Source: Cochliopodium minus
Taxonomy: Eukaryota; Discosea; Himatismenida; Cochliopodiidae
Direction of reading: 5' to 3'
DNA length: 33,806 bases
Assembly: GCA_024220525.1 (NCBI GenBank)
Contig: JAMYWO010000169.1
Location: 44,966 to 78,771 of the forward strand
Shown here: positions 22,590 through 30,648 of the stretch, piece by piece
Layout: the number at the start of each line of letters is the position of its first letter
How positions within the stretch are numbered: position 1 is the stretch's first letter
The notes under the pieces: model-generated
The model's database searches: none
What the model was told of the DNA's origin: nothing
Seen by the model: only the letters and a program-made list of their open reading frames with translations
Made by a program: the position numbers and the translations under genes

Positions 22590-24051
22590 ATGGAAGACAA
22601 TTTTAAAAGTTCAAATAATGATTTAAGAAAGGAGATTGAAAAATATTTTGAAGATCCAACTATAATTGAGAATATTTATTTAGGTAATATTTTATATTTA
22701 TTATTTTTCTCTTCTCAAAATTCAAATAAAAAGGAGGAAGTAGGTAATAATTTGAACCCTATTAAAAAGATTAAAATAACAACTTGAAAAAAAGAATATA
22801 TGGTACAAATGATGAAAAGAGTGATTACGATTTTCGGATTGTTGTAAAAGAAAATTATGAAGGAGAATACTTGAGAGAAGAAAAAAAAGGATTATTCAAT
22901 TTTACTGTTTATAAAAAATCAAAATTTGAGGAATTAATCTCTTTTCATGAAATAAATGTTCTCATTTGCCTTTTTCTACCTCCAAAATACATTTTGAAAG
23001 AAAATTTAAATTATGAATTCAAATTGGACGAAAAAACTTTAAAATTCAGCATTTTAAGAAAAAGTAATTCCTGCTTTAATCAGTGAGTATCTCTTTTTTT
23101 TTTTTTGTATCTTATTTTTTTTTAAAATTATTATTTTAATAAGGGCAAAAAAATACTTTGAAAATAATGAAATTTACAAATGCAAAAAGATGATAGTTCA
23201 TTGTAAAGAAAATTAAATTTTTTTAAAATAAATTCATTTATTTCTTTGTAGGTTTGAGATTTTTGAATTTTGGGTTACAAATAATTGAAAAAGGAAAAAT
23301 TCATAACTTGGAATGTTTAAAAGAGATATGGGAAGAAATAAAGGAAGAGGAAGGTGATTGGGATTTTTTTAACAATAAATATCATCCTCTCAAAAAACAT
23401 GCTATATCTCTTCTTCCCAAAAATGGTACCTTTTTTTTGTTAAATTTTAAAAAATTAAAAAAAAAAATCAAAAAAGAAAATAAAGTTGAAGAGAAAATAC
23501 CTTCTTATATTAAAGGAAATGTAGAAGAAGGAATGAATCCCGAATTAAAAAAAGCGTACAGACTCTTACTTTCAAGCCAAGTTTTGAATGGAGCTTTTAC
23601 TGAAATATCTAAAAATACTTCTATTTTGGAATTTTTGAAAAATTATTATCTCACTTCTTTTCAATACAATGAATCTAACAATCAAAATAATGAAGAAACT
23701 TTAGAAGAGAAAGAAAAGGAAAAAAGAAAGAAAATAGAAAAGGTTTTAAAATGTAAAAAGTTTGATTTTGAGAAATTATTTGAAGGAAATTTGGTTGAAA
23801 AATACAAAAAAATGAAAGAAGGATTGGATAAAGGAATTCTTTTCATCAATGAAAAGTTTGAAGAAGTTAAAAAAGATTGCATAAATTTATTTCCTCCTCT
23901 CCCTCTTTCTCATTTCATTAAAAAACAACCCCAATGGATCTCTTCTATTCTTTTCAAACTAGATAAAGGAAAACCTTTAATCATTTACCTTTTTTATTTG
24001 ATACCAACTTCTGCTTTGTATCATTTTCTCGAAAGATTTATTGATTTATAA
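22590..24051 (+). CDS. RlaP-like nucleotidyltransferase (PF10127-type)
   Basis: Exons read 22590-22683, 22734-22743, 22795-23082, 23144-23202 and 23252-24051, total 1,251 nt, 416 residues. The 10-nt second exon is needed to give GGSRIYGTNDEKSDYDFR, the GS...DxD active-site signature of polymerase-beta-type nucleotidyltransferases. FTVYKKSKFEELI and LICLFLPPKYILKE follow, then HCLRFLNFGLQIIEKGKI, resembling bacterial RlaP proteins linked to RNA repair. The position where relatives carry a third metal-binding Asp reads Asn (LFNFTVY), so activity is not assured. The C-terminal half is Lys/Glu-rich and unfamiliar. Bases 23426-23476 (51 nt, GT...AG, AT-rich, in frame) may be a further intron, which would give 399 residues. 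The start lies 47 bp after the ligase stop. Confidence 0.7.
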
Positions 24052-24107
24052 AAAAATGTATAAAAAAAAAAATTTTGGAAAAAGAAAAATAAATATTTTT
24101 TAATCAA

Positions 24108-24716
24108 TCAGTCTTCTCTTAAATTATTATTTTTTAACATTTTCTTATAAATCTTTTTTACTTCAAATTTTGATAGTCGAGAATTATTTTTTATTGTTTC
24201 AATATTATCCCTTCTCATGAAATAAGAATATGGCTCTATTTGTTCGTGATTATAGTCATTGATTGTAGAGGTTTTCATGTTTTTAGTTTTATTTTCTTTA
24301 TTATTTATTAATTTTTCAGTATTGTTAAAAAAATCGAATAGTGTAGTCTTCTTTAAAACTGGTTGTTTAATTTCTGATAATTTTTTGGTAGAAATTGTTT
24401 GGGCAGTAATTTCCTTTTGTTCATTTTCAATATCATCCCCTTCTTCACCTATTTCCTCTTTTTTCTCAATTTTTTCTTCATTTTTGGTTTCTTCTGCACC
24501 AAATGTTCCAAATAAAGAAAAATCTTTTGCTGCACTTCTATCATAAGCAACATTTGACCATAAATCATTTACTTCAATTTTAATTTCCTTTGTTTTAATT
24601 TCTTCATCTTTCTTTTTATCAACCCCACTAATTGATGTTTGGGAATTCTTACTTTTTTTTACACCAATCTTTGTTGATTTTTTCTCTTTTTTTCTCTTTT
24701 TATTATTTTCTTTCAT
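24108..24716 (-). CDS. Small basic/acidic protein with a PIP-box-like motif, function unknown
   Basis: A single open frame from ATG 24716 gives 202 residues. The N-terminus is highly basic (KENNKKRKKEKK), like a nuclear or nucleolar targeting signal. An acidic middle follows, then LKKTTLFDFFNN at about residue 117-128. This fits the core of a PCNA-interacting (PIP) box (x-x-L-x-x-F-F), except that Lys stands where Gln is usual. The C-terminus is again basic (SRLSKFEVKKIYKKM). I do not recognise the family. It lies 53 bp downstream of the TatD-like gene on the same strand and ends 56 bp from the convergent nucleotidyltransferase gene. A nuclear protein that may contact PCNA is inference only. 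Confidence 0.6.
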   Translation of the reverse strand: MKENNKKRKKEKKSTKIGVKKSKNSQTSISGVDKKKDEEIKTKEIKIEVNDLWSNVAYDRSAAKDFSLFGTFGAEETKNEEKIEKKEEIGEEGDDIENEQKEITAQTISTKKLSEIKQPVLKKTTLFDFFNNTEKLINNKENKTKNMKTSTINDYNHEQIEPYSYFMRRDNIETIKNNSRLSKFEVKKIYKKMLKNNNLRED

Positions 24717-24769
24717 TTTTTTTATATTTTTTTTATTCAAAATAAAATTTGAATAAATATAAAATTTTT

Positions 24770-26139
24770 TTAATTGATCCCAAAAAACTTTTTTGTAGTT
24801 TCCAAAGTCTTTTTAGCCAACTCCTCTTCACTTATTCCCAAAATATTAGCACATTTTCTAAGTACATAAGGAAGGAAACAGGGTTCATTTCTTCTTACTC
24901 CTCTTTCTTTGATTTCATCTGGTGTCAAAAAAGGAGCATCCGTTTCAATCTACAATAAAAAATTTATAAAAAAAACAAAAAAAACAAGAAATTGAAATAA
25001 AACAGGAAATTAAAGAAGAAAATGGATGAACCATGAGTTTGTCCAAAGGTATTAGTTTTAAAAGTTTTTGCAAGGTTTTTCCTCTTCTTTCATCACAAAT
25101 CCAACCTGTGATTCCAATATAAAACCCAAAGTCTAAATACCACAAAAGTTCTTCTTTTGTTCCAGTAAAACAATGAACCTTTTGTCATTTAAATTAAAAA
25201 AGGGTATAATAAAGTTTTAATAAAAAATATAATTTTAATTTTAACATTTAATAAAAGTTTAATTAATGAGTATTTAATTTTAAATAGAGACTTACACATC
25301 CTCTTATAATTTTATCTTTGTTTTTAGTACAAACTTCCTGAAAAGTTTTACTGGCTGATCTTTCGTGCAAGAAGAGAGGTTTCTTCAACTCAAAAGCCAA
25401 TTCTATTTGCTCTTCAAAACATTTTATCTTTTTTTTATTTTTATTTTTTGAAAAAATTTTAAAAAGAAAGAAAATTTTTTTTTTATACTTGAATGTCTTC
25501 TGGGCTAAAGTTTCTATCGAAATCCAATCCACATTCACCAATTGCCACTATTTCCTTGTTTTTTTGGGCTAATTCTTTCAAGTAGGGAATGTAATTGAAA
25601 GAAGCATTTCGTGAATCATGAGGGTGAATTCCAGCAGTGCTGTATAGAGCAAATTTCTTTGCTAATTTTACTTTTTATTTTTGTTGAATATTGAATTTCC
25701 AATTAGAAAAAGAGATCTAGTTGATTAAGGTCAAGATATATTCGTTATGATATGATATAATAAATTTAAATAGTGATTCTCTCTTCTAATGAAAGTAAAA
25801 ATTTCTTACAACATTCATTTGTACTCTTCCTGTAGATTAATTAATCGAATTAAATTGTTTGGAAAGAAATTTTTACTCTGATGTTCCTGTTAAAATCAAT
25901 AATTTTACATTTTTTTCCAATGATCGTTGAACAATACTTTCTACATCTTGATCAAATGATTTATGCGCCAAATTCAAACCTATATCTGCTATATCTCCAC
26001 TCACCAACAATTCATCGTAATTTATAAACACATTTTCAACTTGGTTTTTATTATTATATCCCCTTCCACCTCTACCTCTTCCTCTCCCATAATTACTGTT
26101 ATTATTATTATTATTATTATAACCACCTCTTCCTTTCAT
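24770..26139 (-). CDS. TATDN1-like TatD-family metal-dependent DNase with an RGG-type N-terminus
   Basis: Six exons: 26139-25877, 25829-25810 (20 nt), 25670-25489, 25427-25296, 25178-25032 and 24949-24770; 924 nt, 307 residues. Residues 1-32 are Gly/Arg/Asn-rich ([10 protein letters not shown]). The catalytic domain follows: DIADIGLNL (eukaryotic TATDN1 has DIGINL at this place instead of the bacterial HxH), [35 protein letters not shown] and IETDAPF, holding the metal-binding His, Glu and Asp residues. TatD enzymes are 3'-5' exonucleases/endonucleases linked to DNA repair and apoptosis-like DNA degradation. The RGG-like extension could bind nucleic acid, which is inference. Intron 2 is 139 nt, the longest in the gene. 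The catalytic set looks complete. Confidence 0.88.
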
Positions 26140-26257
26140 TTTTTTTTTATTTTTTTCAATTTTTTATTTTTTTATTTTTGTTAATCAAAAATTTCAGAAA
26201 ATTATAGGAAATTTAAGATTAATACAAAAAATAAATATTTTTTTAATTTGAAGGTCT

Positions 26258-26629
26258 TCAAATTTGTTTCAATCTGTACTTGTAATTACGTCTTTTATTT
26301 TTCATGAATAGTTTAAAAGCACAAAACCATCCATGTTCACCCTCAATGGTATTTTTCCAAAGCCTCATCAAATTTTTCTCTTGATTTATATAAGCCAAAT
26401 TCTTTTAAAAGAACAAAAATAAAGTTGAAATGTTTCATTTTGAATTTATTACCATAATTGATTGATCATCTGCCACAAGGTCTAATGCATAAAAAATTTC
26501 CACAGTTTCATGATGAATTTTCCAAAAATCTAACATTGATTCTTTCTTTCCAAAAAAAAAACCTCCTTGAATTTTTGATCTTTCAATTACACTAACAACA
26601 AAATCGTCCAAGTCTTGTTTTCTAGGTCT
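26258..26629 (-). CDS. HtrL/YibB-family gene, C-terminal part (cut by N at 26630)
   Basis: Two exon segments, 26629-26453 and 26401-26258, encode the end of a YibB-family protein: IQGGFFFGKKESMLDFW, LVADDQSIM, NLMRLWKNTI and GWFCAFKLF, ending in TGA. The 5' part is absent because the sequence stops at the N. Bases 26553-26629 equal window bases 1-77 exactly, and joining there restores copy 1 with correct frame and exon length. I therefore read this as the missing end of copy 1, not a third gene. If instead it is a separate copy, it is a truncated, very recent duplicate. It lies 118 bp upstream of the TatD-like gene on the same strand. Confidence 0.8.
26553..26629. repeat. 77-bp exact direct repeat of window bases 1-77
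   Basis: Identity spans all 77 bases, from nine A residues through to TAGGTCT at the N. The same region in the divergent paralogue (from 1353) differs at many sites. The repeat runs to the very end of both pieces, as overlapping contig ends do. Confidence 0.9.
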
Positions 26630-26630
26630 N
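26630..26630. other. Single-N join (contig boundary)
   Basis: One ambiguous base separates a YibB-family exon, cut in mid-codon series, from sequence next to a truncated SET-domain gene. Neither gene continues across it. Confidence 0.85.
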
Positions 26631-26830
26631 AATTACAACTTTGTTAGCGGATAATAATTAATAACTAACAAATTTTGAACTGTTGTAAAGTTTTGGACAT
26701 CTCCAATAAAAATTAAAATTGAAATAAATGTAAAAAAAAAATAAAATAGTTTAAACATGAAAAAATGCAAAAAATATAAAAAAAAATGAAAAAATGTTTT
26801 TAAAATGTTTTTTAAATTTTTTTTTTTTAC

Positions 26831-27505
26831 AAATCTAGCCACAGAACCTTTCTTTCCGGCATCAATAAATTCACCACCACCCAAAGTGAGGATGTAAAAA
26901 TGTTTTTTGTTGGAGGGAAGTTCCAATCTACGAACACATTCTTCAGAATTGATCACCTCACCAATATACTCTATGATAAACTCTCCTTCTTTAATGTTTT
27001 GTTTAGTGATTACTCCAAACCCTTTTTTTTCTGTTTTCACAACTTTTAATTTTTTCCACAATTTGTTGCAAAACCTTTGATTTCTGCAATACTTTCCTAC
27101 TGGACATGTGTTTGGACATTCCATTGATTGCAATCTGTTGACGCAATTATCATCTCCACATTCCGATATTCCTTTTATATAAAAACAATGACATTCTTGT
27201 ACTTTCTCTTGATTCTTTTTTCTGTATAAAATTTCATCTTTTTTTCAGTAAAAAAAGAAAAACAGTTTTTTTTTTTGAAACAATTAATTTTGAATCTTTT
27301 ACTATCAGTCATTTCCTTCCATCCCTCCAAATATTCTTTATCATCCTCTAATATATATTTAATTAATTGTTTATTTTTCTTGATTTTTAAATTTTATAAT
27401 CAAACCTGATTCTTCATTTTCGAATCTTTTTTTTACACTCAATATATTTGCATTTTGTTCAATTTCTTGGATTGATTCAACCTCATTCAACAAGATTTTC
27501 TTCAT
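26831..27505 (-). CDS. AWS-SET histone-lysine methyltransferase, C-terminus missing
   Basis: Three exons: 27505-27406, 27347-27282 and 27237-26831, all in frame, about 191 residues. After roughly 60 N-terminal residues comes an AWS zinc region (ECHC, ECGDDNCVNRLQSMECPNTC, GKYCRNQRFC). The first half of a SET domain follows: KGFGVITKQNIKEGEFIIEY, IGEVINSEEC, YILTLGGGEFIDAGKKGSVARF. This combination is typical of the SETD2/ASH1/NSD group that methylates histone H3 lysine 36 (family knowledge). The next exon should carry the NHSCxPN motif and the catalytic tyrosine. None is found in the 200 bases before the N at 26630, so the gene is cut by the assembly or is broken. The compact N-terminus lacks the extra domains of animal relatives. 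Confidence 0.82.
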
Positions 27506-27644
27506 TTTTTTTTTTATTTTTTTCTAAATTTTTAATTTTTTCATAATTGGGAAAATATTTGAATTTCCAGAAAAAAACAAGGAGATAGAAGATTAAAAGC
27601 TTTTTTTAATACATAAATTTCTCATTTTTTTGGATTTTCTATTA

Positions 27645-28486
27645 TTAATTTGATACCAAAGCAACCTTTTTATTAGTTTGTTTGGTTTGAGTTGTTGTTT
27701 TCTCAACTTTAGGAACATCATGCTGTGGGACATTGGGTAAATCTTGAGTATTTTCAAGGTCCTCTTCTTCAATTAATTTGTTTAATTCATTTTCAATTTC
27801 TTCATCCTCTTCTTCATTGAATTTTCCTGTCAATAATTCTTCCAATTCCTAAATCATATATTATAAAAAGGGAGGTTGTTGACGAATTCAAATAAAAATA
27901 AGCTATATATAATGTGGTATTTCAGAATTATTTTTACTCTCGCTTTTTGTAAAGCCTCTTCGTTTTCCAACATCAATTGTTCAACATCTTCAATTTTCAT
28001 CATGTCATTTAATTCTTCTAAAGCATTTTTACCTTGTTTCATTGCTTCTATAACTTGTAATTCTTGAACTTTCCAATCAACAGTCTGAATCATTTGGTCC
28101 AAATTAAATATTTGATTTTCCACCTTTTCTAATTGTGTTTCTTGTAATTTCTTTTTCTTAAGAGCCAATAATGCTCCCTTTTTATCTCCCTTTTTCTTCA
28201 ATTCTTTTGCTATTTCCACTTCTCTTGCTATTGTGGTTTCACACTAATGTATTTTTGATGTTGTAATTATTTGTTATAATATTCTTAAAATTGGTTCAAA
28301 AAAAAATAACCTTTTTCTTTATTCTCTTCAAATTATTTTGTGCATTTTTCATGTCAAGAATTACTTGATCTTGTTGGGTCACTTTATTGTTCTTATTTTC
28401 TTTTGATCTAAATAATAATTGATTATAGGATGTGTTTTCTGTTTAAATACATACCCATTCTTGTTCTTTGAAAATAGAAAACCCAT
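27645..28486 (-). CDS. VPS20: ESCRT-III subunit Vps20/CHMP6
   Basis: Four exons: 28486-28455, 28407-28311, 28243-27938 and 27848-27645; 639 nt, 212 residues, close to human CHMP6 (201). The start MGFLFSKNKNG has Gly2, fitting N-myristoylation as in CHMP6. The Snf7 core follows: VTQQDQVILDMKNAQNNLKR, KKGDKKGALLALKKKK, LEKVENQIFNLDQMIQTVD, then the acidic C-terminal segment LEELLTGKFNEEEDEEIENEL. Vps20 is recruited by ESCRT-II on endosomes and starts Snf7 filament growth for vesicle budding and receptor sorting. The gene sits head-to-tail between the VTT and SET genes with 111 and 139 bp gaps. Confidence 0.92.
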
Positions 28487-28597
28487 TTGATAGAAAAAAT
28501 TAGATATTTGCTCAATTTTTTTTTTTTTTTTTTTTTTGAAATGGATTAAAAACAAACCTTTTTGGGATTTGAACAAGTATTTGACAAATTATTTTAA

Positions 28598-30465
28598 TTA
28601 ATTATTAATTTCTTCTTTAACACTTTTGTTCTTCTCTTCTATAATTTCATTTTCTATTTGATTGAGATGATTTTCAAGATTTGAAATTGTGGTTATTTCT
28701 TTTATTTGTAGAGAATCATTTGGAGATAAGTCTTCGAGTTCGATGGGGATAGGATTTTCAGAATCCAAATTTGGATCCATCAAATGATGCTGAAAATCAG
28801 GCATATTTAAGGTATCTTTTATGATCTTTCTTCCTGCTATGAATAGTATCACAAAAATTACAAAAAAAAAGCATATTTCCAAAAGAAATGTTATCTTTTT
28901 TGTCTTTGTCCATTTGTTTTCCCCTTTTATTTTGAATTTTGAAAAATAATTTAAATTTGTACAGAAATTCACAAACCTGAAACAGCACTTGCAAGAGATT
29001 CCATAGTAGATCCTAGCGTTAACGAAAGAGAAAATTATTTCAAAAAAGTTTTTCTATTTAAAAATATACCAGCCACAACCCCAACAAGCACCTGTTAAAG
29101 TAGTTTTTTCAAAAAAAAATGAATAAAAAAATAAATAATAAATTAAAAAACAAAAGCGAACAGTTGGTATCATCCCAAAAAAGGTAGTAACAACAAATCT
29201 GTTTTTTTTTTTTTTTTTGAATTAAATATAACAAAATAATTGAAATAAAAGGTACGGAAGAAACTCAATTTTAGTGACAGAAAGAAAAGCATTAACCATT
29301 CCTTTTAATTATTATTTTTTACTTCAAAAATGAAATTTATTGAAAAAAAAAGAATACCAAAAGGGAGAGGAGAAAGGCGAATTAGAAAACATATTTTCCA
29401 TGATTCTTTTTTTTTTTTTTTTTAAAAAAAGAAATGAAAAAAAGCTGTTTAAAAATTTTTTTTTTTTTTTTTACCAGATCTGAGTCTAATATCAAGCTAA
29501 ATTTTTAAAACAAAAGTTCTTAAAATTTTCTTCTTATATTTATTTTTCTTTTCATATTAATTGTTTTGATATTAATTTTTTTTTTGTATTATTTCAATAT
29601 TATTTATTTTTGTGTTCAGTTTATATGAATTTGTTCATCTTATTTATTTTTACATTCATTTTAAAAAAGAATTACTTTTTTGAAAAAAGGGTTTTGGTCG
29701 ATTTTTTGTTTCACTGTTTTACGAAGAAAATATCTACAAACTAAAAATTTTATTTTGTAAAAAAAATAAAAACTAAAAGAAAAAAAGGATCACTTGTAAA
29801 GCAAAAAATGGCTCCAATGGTCCCTTTAATTTTGTTTTGAAATTTATTTAAAATTTAAAGAGATAAAGAATTTACCAGAAATAACCTAATTTTCAAATAT
29901 TAAATTAGTTAAAAAAAAAAACAAATTATTTTTGACTAAATTATTTAAAACTCAAATTAAAAGTTTTCATTTTTCTTTAATGTCGGCATGAATATTGAAT
30001 AAGTTTGGATTGATGAAATTCTATTTAAATTTAGAAAAGAATTACAACAAGAGGTAATCCAAGAAATAATCCAAATAAGAATCCAGCTGTCATTTCAAAA
30101 ATTGAAAAGAAAAGGATAACAGGAAGAGAAGATAAAATGATGCAAATAGCGATTATGATAGATGGCAAAAAGGTTCCCAAATTAGATATCCAATTTATAA
30201 ACCTCAAAATAATCCCTTTTTTCCACAAAATGGCAATAGTGGTGAATAATACCAATAATAAAATTAAGAGAATTATTAATTTCATTTTATTTTCTTTTGC
30301 ATATTCAATCGATTCATTCCAACACTTTTTATATGAGGGTAAATTTTTTTCTTCAATTTCTTGTTGATCTTGGTGGATTTGTTCATTTGGATTTGAATGT
30401 ATTTCCAATAATTCATTTTCTTTGTCTTTTTTATCAATATTTTCTGTATTATTATCAAACTCCAT
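28598..30465 (-). CDS. VTT-domain membrane protein, TMEM64-like, eleven exons with micro-exons
   Basis: Exons 30465-30046, 29885-29876 (10 nt), 29823-29794 (30 nt), 29740-29676, 29496-29475 (22 nt), 29405-29358, 29301-29256, 29198-29162, 29091-29070 (22 nt), 29012-28977 and 28923-28598 sum to 1,062 nt, 353 residues, with frame kept throughout. The joined protein shows the VTT/DedA pattern: hydrophobic helices, MTAGFLFGLFLGLPLV, VISGTIGAIFCFTICR, FLIRLSPLPFGMVNAF, TKIEFLPFVVTTFFGMIPT and VAGSTMESLASAVSG, then a final transmembrane helix. Order and spacing are closest to TMEM64. VTT proteins (TMEM41B, VMP1, TVP38, DedA) act in ER/Golgi membranes, several as lipid scramblases; that function here is inferred. 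The soluble N-terminus (about 65 residues) is Asn/Glu-rich. A longer in-frame start at 30606 exists but looks like leader sequence. Confidence 0.88.
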
Positions 30466-30648
30466 TTCAAATAAATCAAAATAGGAGTATTCCAATAAAT
30501 AAATAAATAATTTTTTTCCTTTTTTTTTATTTATTTCAATTTTTTTTTTCAATTTAATTAATATACAAACAGAAAAAAGTTCCGACAAATAAATTTGTTT
30601 GTGCAAAAAAGTAGGAACTTTTTGGGTTTATGAAATATTAACTTTAAT

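Noticed and set aside
24259-24546. Plus-strand hydrophobic/Ser-rich frame
   Set aside because: Antisense of the charged small protein; Lys/Glu codons read backwards give Phe/Ser/Leu.
26258-26629. A third independent YibB-family gene or pseudogene
   Set aside because: The exact 77-bp overlap with the window start and the restored 259-nt exon make it the other half of copy 1.
28379-28576. Minus-strand 65-codon frame beside Vps20 exon 1
   Set aside because: Another frame over Vps20 exons 1-2 and their intron; poly-Lys from a T tract.
30466-30606. Longer N-terminus for the VTT protein from ATG 30606
   Set aside because: The added residues come from an AT-rich, Lys/Ile-biased stretch typical of untranslated leader here; the ATG at 30465 begins normal-composition coding sequence.
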